NCBI GenBank assembly: GCA_947097535.1
Contig: CAMURM010000096.1
Coordinates: 1-6,423 of the forward strand
DNA from: an uncultured Selenomonas sp.
GTDB lineage: Bacteria; Bacillota; Negativicutes; Selenomonadales; Selenomonadaceae
Reading direction: 5' to 3'
Length of the DNA stretch: 6,423 bases
The notes beneath the pieces were generated by a model. It worked only from the letters and a program-made list of their open reading frames with translations. It was not told the DNA's origin and did no database searches. Numbering within the stretch: position 1 is the stretch's first letter; each line of letters begins with the position of its first letter. Shown here in pieces: positions 1-6,015 of this stretch. A program made the position numbers and the translations under genes.

Positions 1-60
1 TCCTCGATAGATACAGCGCATCTGCGCAAATCTGGGCGACTTCATTTTATCAGCGGTTCC

Positions 61-333
61 TTAAAAGAGATGCAGGTGGCGCAGGAGAACCGTGATGAAG
101 CAAAGGACAGCGAGGAAGAACATGAAGTACTCGATGCACTTCACGGGATGCGCGTAGTGCAGCGGAATTTCCACGACCTTCGGGATGTTCTCAGCGAGGA
201 GGGAGATGGCGACCGAGGTGTAAAGAAGCGTGTTCGCCATGCGCGTCGTCTTATACGTCGAGAGCGCCATGACGAGGAGGTAGATGGCGAAAGCGATGAG
301 GAAGTAAGCGATCTTATCGGCATGACGGCGCAT
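61..333 (-). CDS. Small hypothetical three-helix membrane protein (90 aa)
   Basis: The function is not recognised. The 90-residue product has a short basic N-terminus (MRRHADK) and three hydrophobic stretches at about residues 8-26, 33-48 and 67-85, so it is probably an inner-membrane protein. The loop between the second and third stretches (about 49-66) carries two Pro-rich turns and a single Cys (C66). The ATG at 333 is supported by GAGGAG at 342-347, eight bases upstream, and by a well-formed promoter at 376-404. The gene has its own transcription unit: the hairpin at 431-478 lies between it and the large receptor gene, which points the same way. No catalytic motif is visible. The plus-strand frame over the same stretch is charged and low in complexity and has no ribosome binding site, so the minus-strand reading is preferred. 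A real gene is likely; its role is open. Confidence 0.72.
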   Translation of the reverse strand: MRRHADKIAYFLIAFAIYLLVMALSTYKTTRMANTLLYTSVAISLLAENIPKVVEIPLHYAHPVKCIEYFMFFLAVLCFITVLLRHLHLF

Positions 334-369
334 GACATCAACTCCTCGGAAAATGTGTTTTTCAAACTA

Positions 370-388
370 TAATACATAGTATGTATTA
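370..388. promoter_or_regulatory. 19-bp perfect palindrome, probable operator over the -10 box
   Basis: The sequence TAATACATA-G-TATGTATTA is a perfect inverted repeat with 9-base arms around one central base. It covers the -10 box of the promoter at 376-404 and the expected start point. This is the usual geometry of a repressor operator for a dimeric helix-turn-helix protein (GntR, TetR, MarR or PadR type). The family of the regulator cannot be told from the site. No regulator gene lies beside it in the window; the antitoxin at 6012-6296 is too far away to be assumed to be the partner. Confidence 0.55.
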
Positions 389-404
389 CAGCGCGTATTG
401 TCAA
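376..404 (-). promoter_or_regulatory. Sigma-A-like promoter of the small membrane protein gene
   Basis: Read on the minus strand, a perfect -35 box TTGACA (399-404) is followed after exactly 17 bases by TACTAT (376-381), which matches the TATAAT consensus at 4 of 6 positions. Transcription would begin near 369, leaving an untranslated leader of about 35 bases with GAGGAG just before the ATG at 333. The -10 box sits inside the palindrome at 370-388, so a bound regulator would block polymerase. Confidence 0.7.
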
Positions 405-430
405 GGTGAAAATTTCCCATGCCTGACGGC

Positions 431-478
431 AAAAAGAGGAGGAGCACAAGCCCCGACGGACTCGTGCTCCTCTTTTTT
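431..478. terminator. Rho-independent terminator, likely bidirectional
   Basis: The arms 439-450 and 461-472 pair over 12 positions with one mismatch (A448/C463) around a 10-base loop. The plus strand continues into six T (473-478). On the minus strand the stem is followed, after three bases, by five T (complement of 431-435). It lies about 40 bases past the stop of the minus-strand receptor gene and so ends that transcript. The minus-strand gene at 61-333 is then transcribed from its own promoter. Confidence 0.85.
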
Positions 479-512
479 GCGTGTGCTTCTGTAGCCGCTT
501 TGCTGTGCGATT

Positions 513-3500
513 TTAGAACTGATAAGTAACCTGGATGCTTGCCATGTTACCGAGCGTGAACTTCTCCGGACCGTAGAGGGTGTCACGCTGCCCGAGGCTG
601 CGAACGTTGAAGGTATAGGCTGCTTCGATCAGCAGGTTTTTCATGGGGACATAGCTTGCGCCGACGGACATGCTCTTCATGCCGTCGAGATAACGGTCGG
701 GCAGGAATACCGTGCCGTTGCCGCCAAAGAACGAGCCGTGCTGGAATGCCTTGTAATCGGCAAACGCCCCCCACGAGCCGCGAACATTCATATCTGCCTT
801 GCCGATGTCCAGACGCAGCACCCAGAAATGCGGATCGGAGCCTTTCTCTCGCCCGTTGATGTCGTAGACTGCCTCACGCGTTTTGTAGGTCACATTCGTC
901 GTCCCGTTCATCAGTTTGCCAAAATCGGTGAAGTTCTGCCCGAACTCTCCGGAGAGGACGGTATTCTTGCCGACCTGCCATTTCGCACCGACGCCGAAGA
1001 CATTTGCCAGCTGTTTGACACTGTATTCATCGTTGCTTGTTCCATGTGCGAAGCGGAGCTGACGTGTATCGTCGTTGAGCGAACGCATGTACCAGAGCTG
1101 TACGCCGAGACGGTCGCTGAGCATCTTCTTCGCTTGGACGAAGATGGCTTGATCGATTTCGGGAATGCGATCCTGCTCGATGACGTTGCCGCTCGTCTTG
1201 ACGATATTGCCGACCACGCTGCCGAGGTTCTGATCGGGAGCGGCGGTAGAGCCAACGATCGTGCCCTTCAGTACCTCTTGTATGGCTTTGAGATACCCTG
1301 TTGCGATAGGGGAGAGACCAAGCTTATAGGTGTCGCTAAGCGAATCCACCGTATAGTTCTTTGCCGTAAGATCTTCCGCAACTCCGTCCGCACCATTGCC
1401 GTAACGGTAATAATGCTTGTACTTGTAGGCGGTATAGGGATTGCCATACCAGTCATAGGCAGTATAAGCATCCCCTTGTTCGGATGTATAGCCGTACTCC
1501 TTGACCAGATAGATGTCCGAGATCTTTTCGTTGTAGAGCGAGGAAGATTCTGTATCGGCATATTGTCCGTCCAAAACGCGCGTCTTTGAGTCGTAGGTGC
1601 CATCCCACTGTACGGACTTGTCCAAGGCGGCATTCGAGTCGTATTTTTCCTTCCATGCCGCTTGCGCTTTGTTCAGTGCGATCTTTTTATAGACCTCCGA
1701 GAACTTCGCGCTGTTATCCTTGAAGTAGTTCGGATTCGTTAGAGCCTCCGAATTCGTCAGGGGTATGGCGAAGGTTTTGTTGATCTCCTCTTTTTCCTTC
1801 TTCTCTTCCGCTGAGAGCCAAGAGCCGATAAAGGAGTCGTAATCCGCATCAGCAATCATGTACTTATAGCCGGAGCCGTCCTTTTTCGTGATCTTATAGA
1901 GCACCTTGGTGGACGAATCGATGGCGGGATCGATCTTCTGTGCGGCCATTTGCGCTCCGTATGCCTTGCTCATGATGTCATAGAACTTTTTGAGAACCTC
2001 CGTCTTTTTCTGTGTCTTCTCAGCGTCGGTCGCGCTGCTCGCGTCGATTTCCTTCAGCTGCTGGTAGAGATAGAGGTTCTTCTGATCCTTGCCGCCCGCG
2101 TTGTATGCGTCTGTGCTTTCCTTTGCCTGGTTTTCATATGTAGCATAGGGATCCTTGAGATGGTCGAGTCCCAACAGCTCGATCGCCGTCGGTGGGCGAT
2201 AGACCGTGTCGCTGTAGACCGTATGCGTATATGCGGAGTCCGTGATGCCCGTGCTGTGCTTGAACGTGCCGTAGCCAAAGCGCACCTGCGTATCCTGCGC
2301 CTTGTTCGTCCAAACGGCGCGGATGCCGTCGTATTCCTTGCCGAACCAATACTCGGTCGCGCCGAGCGGCTCATGGATGCGGCCGGCGCTGAAATCCCAC
2401 TGATCCTTGTGATAGGAGACGGCGGCTTCTTCGATACGCTGCTTGCCGAAGCCGCGGTTTTTGCCGTCGCTTTCCTTCGTGTCGATCTCGTTGCTGCCGG
2501 AGGCGGAGGCGACGAGGCGGACATCCGTAGCATCGCCGATGCGTGCCTCAGCGCCGACGCGGACGCGCTGCTCGAAGTTGTGATCCTTGCTGTCCTGCAG
2601 ATTGCGAAGTCCCGAGCCGACGGTTCCCGTCGTCGTATAGCTCGTGGCGGGACGCTCAATGCCGCCGTGCGTGGTCATCTTGGCGCGGTAGTCGCCGAAG
2701 ACCTCAATGCCGGGCTGCTTTGCGGGATCGAACGATGCCTTGATGAATTCCTTCTTGAGCATGAAGTTGTCGGGCAGGATTTCCGAGCCGTCGGGATTCA
2801 TGAGCTTTTTCTTATGGTCGGGGCCGCCGAATTTCAGGTTGACGCCGAAGCGGAATACGCGCTCCTGCATGGCGCGGGCATCGTCGCGATGGTTGAAGAT
2901 GTTGTTGACGCCGAAATAAACCATCGCATCGTCGCCGAACTTCTTCTGCACCATGATGTTCCAGATGCCGTAGGTCTTTGTCTGATAGATATGTTCCGAG
3001 TCGACAATGTTCGGCAGTCCGTTGATCTGAGGATAATAGTTGTAATTATTGGCGAGGGTGTTGGAGTCGAGCATCCCGATGTAATAATCGCCCCAGAGCG
3101 TGCCGCCCCAGCCCGTCTTCTTGTCTTCATAGGTGACACCGATATCGATTTTGTGCGTCGGGCGATCGAGCAGCTGCTTCGGCATCAGGGGATCCGACTT
3201 ATTGATGGCATGAAGCCATGTATAGCCGAGTTTTGCACTCCAACGGTCATCGAACTTATGCTTGACTTCTGCTTCAAGGCCTGTGATCTCGGCTCTGCCG
3301 ATGTTCTTGAAGCTGTAGATCATATCCGGCGCACGCATCCATTTGTCCGCGCCTTTGAGCTGCGGAGCGAAGTCCATATAGCCGCCCGTGAAGTAGATGG
3401 ACATGTAGTCGCGGATCCGGTTGTGGAACAGGCCGACGCGCGCATACGTATTCTTATTTTCTCCTTCGACACTCACGTCGAAGTTCAGTGCCTTCTCGGG

Positions 3501-5600
3501 TTTGAGGTTCGGATTGCCCTGCCACCACCAGCCCATGCGAGCTGTGCCGATGCCAACGGGAGAACTGGCGTACATCTCCCAGTTGTACCAAAGCTCGCCC
3601 ATGCCCGGCTCTGCATAACTCGTGCCGATGTTCGCCTTGAAGCGACGATGTGCATTGCCGTTGATGTTGTGCGTGAGTCCGATGTTGCCCGAAACGTTCG
3701 TGCCGAAGAGGTTGCTGTGATCGATGCGCAGTACGGGGAACAGCAGCGTGTTCTTCGAGAGTTGCCACGTATCGCCGATGAAGAAGTTCTGCTTCTGGAT
3801 CGTGCCGCTGCCCGTCGTGATGCGTTGATCTCTGTCCCAATACTCCTGCATGAAGTATTTGCCGTTGTATTTTAGCGCGCGTTCTTCACCATTGGCATCT
3901 TTGTATTCGCGTGTATAGCCGAGGGTGAAATACTTCTCGATGATATTCCCCGTATGGGCGAGGACATTTGGATTGGTGGGATTCTGCGCACGCAGTTCCT
4001 CATCGAACGCCTTGTAGCGCTTGTAAAACGCCTCGTCAATCTTATCAGGGACATCCTCACCGTTGCTATATTTGATTCTCTTGTCGCCCCAGTACGTTGT
4101 TTCCTCTACAAGATAGTTCTTGTTGAGACGGTACTTCAGATACTCCTCATAGCTGATGCCGGGTTCCTTCGTGCTCCCCGGGGGCGTCCACTTACCGCTC
4201 TTGTCGTAGCCATAGTATTCGTAGTTGCTGTCCCACTTATCCGTACCGTCGGTATTTGTTCCGGAATAGGCATAGTCATGGATATGCGACCAGACATAAG
4301 GTTTCTTGGCATCCTCTCCTGACCAGGATAGGCGGTCGGGCTTGTCGACGAGCAGACTCTTGTCGTAGTCCCACGGATTGATTTTCTTCGTCGTCGTGTT
4401 CGGCGACTTGGATACGCGTGCACCCTCCCCCTTTTCATTTGTGATGCCAAAACCATAGGAGAGGAGATGCTTGTTATTGAGCATCGTGTTTGCCGAGACT
4501 TTTACATCAAGCTGATCGTGATCGACGTTGTCGACGCGGTTCAGCTCATTCGTTCCCGTGTAAGCAGACTGTCCTAAGTAATTGAGCAGCGACGTATCGT
4601 CTTCCTTGATCGTCGTATAATTCATCTCGGCAGTCCAATCTGTATTGCCGCCGTTGTCGCCGCGCCATGTGATGTTGTAGGAGTCGCGCGCGGTCTTGCG
4701 CTTGAAGATGCGCTGTGGTTCAAGACCTGAATCCGTGTGCTTGAGCTCGCGGTGCAGGTCCTCGTTGTAGCGGCTCAGGCGGAATTCGAATGTATTGTGC
4801 GCGTTCGCCTCGTATGTTCCGACCGCGCTGAGATCCGCCGATTCGCCATAGAAGCGCAGGGAATTTCGTCCGAATATGCCGCCGAGATCCATGCCTGTGC
4901 TGGTACGGTCTTCCGATGCCCATACGGGCAGCATGTCCCTCTTGGCACCGGAGATCCCGAGTCGGAATTTTCCCATCTGCCCCGAGTCTGCTCGCAGGAA
5001 GAAATTCGAGAATGGCAGTCCCTGATCGCCTTCGCGGCGAAGTCCTTCTGCGTTAAACTGCACGCCCGGCTCCTTCGTCGCTTTCTTCGTGATGATGTTG
5101 ACGACGCCGCCGATGGCGTCCGAGCCGTACTTCGCGCTCGCCGCGCCCTGGATGATCTCGATGCGCTCGACGTTCTCCGTGCCAAGACGCATGACTTCGT
5201 CTGCCGCGCCTTGATACTTTGCGAGATCGCCCAAGACGGGCTGCCCATCGACGAGGATCAATGTATGACGCGCCTCTGCGCCGCGAATTGAGATGCCGAC
5301 GCGCCCCATCGAGTCGACCGTGCGCGAGACGCCTGTCTCGGAGAAGATGATGTCTTCAACGGCCTTCGCCTGTTTCTTCTCAATGTCTTCCTTCGTGATG
5401 ATCGTCTTCTGCTGCGACTCGTACTTCGCTTCCTCCTGCGCCGCCTGCGCTTCGACGTCAACGGCTTCCGTCTGGACGCGCTGTGTCTCTTTTTGGGGGG
5501 CATCTTCCGCGTGAGCTGTACCTAAAGGTGCAGTCAGCCACAGCGCCACGCCCAATGCAAGCAGCTTGTGGTCACGCAAGCGGAATCTCTTCCTTGTCAT
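513..5600 (-). CDS. TonB-dependent receptor fused to a second OmpM-like outer-membrane barrel (1695 aa)
   Basis: Outer-membrane protein with two tandem beta-barrels. Residues 1-31 are a signal peptide (basic start, hydrophobic core, cleavage after AHA). Residues 44-51 (TEAVDVEA) resemble a TonB box. The plug spans about 60-173, with RGAEARHTLILVDGQPV and IIQGAASAKYGSDAIGGV, both classic for TonB receptors. The first barrel (about 180-924) has the NPNL box (696-699), the late motif around NIGRAEITGLEAE (766-778) and a terminal beta-signal RFGVNLKF (917-924). No His lies between about 660 and 699, which argues against a canonical HemR-type haem receptor; the substrate is unknown (siderophore or other metal complex possible). 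A linker (925-964) leads to a second barrel (965-1695) resembling OmpM porins without their SLH domain, with a large insert (about 1120-1420) and terminal VTYQF. The start at 5600 is chosen for AAGGAGG eight bases upstream and because it begins directly with the signal peptide; the in-frame ATG at 5660 is rejected. Receptor identity is firm; the porin-like half is inferred from pattern. Confidence 0.93.
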   Translation of the reverse strand: MTRKRFRLRDHKLLALGVALWLTAPLGTAHAEDAPQKETQRVQTEAVDVEAQAAQEEAKYESQQKTIITKEDIEKKQAKAVEDIIFSETGVSRTVDSMGRVGISIRGAEARHTLILVDGQPVLGDLAKYQGAADEVMRLGTENVERIEIIQGAASAKYGSDAIGGVVNIITKKATKEPGVQFNAEGLRREGDQGLPFSNFFLRADSGQMGKFRLGISGAKRDMLPVWASEDRTSTGMDLGGIFGRNSLRFYGESADLSAVGTYEANAHNTFEFRLSRYNEDLHRELKHTDSGLEPQRIFKRKTARDSYNITWRGDNGGNTDWTAEMNYTTIKEDDTSLLNYLGQSAYTGTNELNRVDNVDHDQLDVKVSANTMLNNKHLLSYGFGITNEKGEGARVSKSPNTTTKKINPWDYDKSLLVDKPDRLSWSGEDAKKPYVWSHIHDYAYSGTNTDGTDKWDSNYEYYGYDKSGKWTPPGSTKEPGISYEEYLKYRLNKNYLVEETTYWGDKRIKYSNGEDVPDKIDEAFYKRYKAFDEELRAQNPTNPNVLAHTGNIIEKYFTLGYTREYKDANGEERALKYNGKYFMQEYWDRDQRITTGSGTIQKQNFFIGDTWQLSKNTLLFPVLRIDHSNLFGTNVSGNIGLTHNINGNAHRRFKANIGTSYAEPGMGELWYNWEMYASSPVGIGTARMGWWWQGNPNLKPEKALNFDVSVEGENKNTYARVGLFHNRIRDYMSIYFTGGYMDFAPQLKGADKWMRAPDMIYSFKNIGRAEITGLEAEVKHKFDDRWSAKLGYTWLHAINKSDPLMPKQLLDRPTHKIDIGVTYEDKKTGWGGTLWGDYYIGMLDSNTLANNYNYYPQINGLPNIVDSEHIYQTKTYGIWNIMVQKKFGDDAMVYFGVNNIFNHRDDARAMQERVFRFGVNLKFGGPDHKKKLMNPDGSEILPDNFMLKKEFIKASFDPAKQPGIEVFGDYRAKMTTHGGIERPATSYTTTGTVGSGLRNLQDSKDHNFEQRVRVGAEARIGDATDVRLVASASGSNEIDTKESDGKNRGFGKQRIEEAAVSYHKDQWDFSAGRIHEPLGATEYWFGKEYDGIRAVWTNKAQDTQVRFGYGTFKHSTGITDSAYTHTVYSDTVYRPPTAIELLGLDHLKDPYATYENQAKESTDAYNAGGKDQKNLYLYQQLKEIDASSATDAEKTQKKTEVLKKFYDIMSKAYGAQMAAQKIDPAIDSSTKVLYKITKKDGSGYKYMIADADYDSFIGSWLSAEEKKEKEEINKTFAIPLTNSEALTNPNYFKDNSAKFSEVYKKIALNKAQAAWKEKYDSNAALDKSVQWDGTYDSKTRVLDGQYADTESSSLYNEKISDIYLVKEYGYTSEQGDAYTAYDWYGNPYTAYKYKHYYRYGNGADGVAEDLTAKNYTVDSLSDTYKLGLSPIATGYLKAIQEVLKGTIVGSTAAPDQNLGSVVGNIVKTSGNVIEQDRIPEIDQAIFVQAKKMLSDRLGVQLWYMRSLNDDTRQLRFAHGTSNDEYSVKQLANVFGVGAKWQVGKNTVLSGEFGQNFTDFGKLMNGTTNVTYKTREAVYDINGREKGSDPHFWVLRLDIGKADMNVRGSWGAFADYKAFQHGSFFGGNGTVFLPDRYLDGMKSMSVGASYVPMKNLLIEAAYTFNVRSLGQRDTLYGPEKFTLGNMASIQVTYQF
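516..2708 (-). other. Domain: second beta-barrel, OmpM/porin-like, residues 965-1695
   Basis: Amphipathic strands begin at GIEVFGDYRAKM (964-975) and continue through QRVRVGAEARIG, EEAAVSYHKDQWDFSAGR and DGIRAVWTNKAQDTQVRFGYG (to about 1111). They resume after an insert at about 1425, with a typical porin ending: VLRLDIGKADMNVRGSWGAF (1594-1613), MSVGASYVPMKNLLIEAAYT (1644-1663) and the final VTYQF. Without the insert the domain is about 430 residues, close to the barrel part of Negativicutes OmpM porins. It has no signal peptide and no SLH domain of its own, so it can reach the outer membrane only as part of the receptor chain. The family assignment rests on recalled pattern similarity. Confidence 0.6.
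2829..5507 (-). other. Domain: complete TonB receptor unit (plug plus first barrel), residues 32-924
   Basis: This part alone would make a normal-sized mature TonB-dependent receptor of about 890 residues. It ends in the alternating hydrophobic strand VFRFGVNLKF, whose final Phe is the usual last residue recognised by the BAM machinery. In an ordinary receptor the stop codon would follow here; instead the frame continues through GGPDHKKK. Residues about 390-600 form an unusually long aromatic and charged stretch, probably an extracellular loop or loops. Barrel limits are estimated from motifs, not from a structure. Confidence 0.8.
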
Positions 5601-5608
5601 AATTATTT

Positions 5609-5615
5609 CCTCCTT
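5609..5615 (-). promoter_or_regulatory. Ribosome binding site fixing the receptor start
   Basis: AAGGAGG on the minus strand, eight bases before the ATG at 5598-5600. This decides the start codon over the in-frame ATG at 5660, which has no such site, lies at or upstream of the expected transcription start, and would put 20 extra residues ahead of the signal peptide. Confidence 0.9.
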
Positions 5616-5648
5616 GGAGAGTATGAAATAAATTAAATTGCAAAACCC

Positions 5649-5677
5649 ATTATAAAACAAAGTGAAAATGAATACAA
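5649..5677 (-). promoter_or_regulatory. Promoter of the receptor gene
   Basis: On the minus strand a perfect -10 box TATAAT (5649-5654) is preceded after 17 bases by TTGTAT (5672-5677), a weak -35 keeping the TTG. The start point would be near 5642, giving a leader of about 40 bases that ends in the strong ribosome binding site at 5609-5615. A weak -35 with a perfect -10 fits a regulated promoter. The surrounding 5620-5740 is markedly AT-rich compared with the coding region. Confidence 0.65.
5663..5677. promoter_or_regulatory. Possible Fur box between -35 and -10 of the receptor promoter
   Basis: TGAAAATGAATACAA matches the 7-1-7 Fur consensus TGATAATNATTATCA at 10 of 14 informative positions, with the left half-site at 6 of 7. 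It overlaps the promoter spacer and -35 box, where iron-bound Fur would repress. TonB receptors are commonly Fur-controlled, which raises the prior, but in AT-rich DNA such partial matches arise by chance. Confidence 0.3.
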
Positions 5678-5708
5678 TTACAAGATTTAGAATTGATGCA
5701 TTAGAACT

Positions 5709-5723
5709 TTATAATCATTTTTA
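5709..5723. promoter_or_regulatory. Second possible Fur box upstream of the receptor promoter
   Basis: TTATAATCATTTTTA matches the 7-1-7 Fur consensus at 11 of 14 informative positions. It lies about 30 bases upstream of the -35 box at 5672-5677, so alone it would not block polymerase but could act together with the site at 5663-5677. Low base complexity limits confidence. Confidence 0.3.
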
Positions 5724-5738
5724 AGACGATATTGTAAT

Positions 5739-5756
5739 GAAGAACCACGAAGAACC
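5739..5756. repeat. Direct repeat, two 8-bp copies with 10-bp period
   Basis: GAAGAACC occurs at 5739-5746 and again at 5749-5756. The second copy also has a partial inverted partner, TTCTTC at 5762-5767. A 10-bp period places both copies on the same face of the helix, as for a tandem protein-binding site. It lies between the divergent receptor and toxin-antitoxin units; no function is known. Confidence 0.4.
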
Positions 5757-5803
5757 GTTCATTCTTCCGCCCTGATTTTCTTAGGGATGAACAGATATTT
5801 TCC

Positions 5804-5832
5804 TTGCCATAGGATAACTTTTAAGGCATAAT
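5804..5832 (+). promoter_or_regulatory. Candidate promoter of the toxin-antitoxin remnant
   Basis: TTGCCA (5804-5809) and CATAAT (5827-5832) are 17 bases apart, and each matches consensus at 5 of 6 positions. It would drive the broken toxin frame and the antitoxin gene. The -10 box overlaps what looks like decayed toxin coding sequence, so the promoter may be secondary, arising after the toxin degenerated, or the match may be accidental. Confidence 0.4.
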
Positions 5833-6015
5833 AAAAGAAGGAGATATATAGGAACTGCGCCCATTGCGTGATCGCATCCTTTTGTTGCGTGGTATAAGGG
5901 CGGTTTTGTATTGCTTCATCACTTTATGAAAAAGACGCAGAAAACACCGCGAAGAGAAATTGAGCAGGCAAGACGTGAACTTGCCGACTTGATCGAAAGG
6001 GGAGAATCCTTATGA
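5825..6015 (+). pseudogene. Remnant of a HigB/RelE-like (phage Gp49-type) toxin
   Basis: The C-terminal third of a HigB-like toxin can be read in two frames. Frame one, from 5852, gives ELRPLRDRIL; frame two gives FVAWYKGGFVLLHHFMKKTQ (5881-5940), followed by KTPRREIEQARRELADLIER, ending at TGA 6013-6015. ELRP-RDRI and LLH-F-KKTQKTP are hallmarks of this toxin family, which cleaves mRNA on ribosomes. Three lesions are visible: TAG at 5849-5851 where the family usually has an aromatic residue before ELR; loss of one base, probably a T, in the run at 5880-5883; and no recognisable N-terminal half upstream (the frames there have stops at 5810 and 5822). The stop overlaps the antitoxin start as ATGA, the usual toxin-first coupling of higBA operons. 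The toxin is almost certainly inactive. Family assignment is from motif recognition. Confidence 0.72.

Noticed and set aside
1..45. Possible minus-strand gene start (ATG at 43-45, reading MKSPRFAQMRCIYRG to the edge)
   Set aside because: Only 15 codons are visible, there is no good ribosome binding site and the product is not recognised.
70..372. 100-codon plus-strand frame opposite the small membrane protein
   Set aside because: Highly charged low-complexity product (Glu/Asp/Arg), no ribosome binding site, and it runs through the minus-strand promoter. The minus-strand gene has promoter, ribosome binding site and membrane segments.
738..1589. 283-codon open frame on the plus strand
   Set aside because: Antisense to the second barrel, with no start signal or domain.
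1950..3875. 641-codon open frame on the plus strand
   Set aside because: It lies wholly antisense to the receptor gene, whose family is certain. Its product is a Val/Ala/Leu/Arg-rich string without recognisable domains or a ribosome binding site; long antisense frames are common opposite such codon use.
5601..5660. 20-residue N-terminal extension of the receptor from ATG 5660
   Set aside because: It would precede the signal peptide, lacks a ribosome binding site and begins upstream of the likely transcription start.
5838..5857. AAGGAG followed by CTG at 5855 as a start of a short toxin
   Set aside because: Spacing is too long, the start codon is unusual and the frame still breaks at 5880-5883.
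5876..5886. Programmed -1 frameshift site in the toxin at the T-run
   Set aside because: The bases CCTTTTG do not fit the X-XXY-YYZ slippery rule, and the TAG at 5849 and missing N-terminus already show decay.
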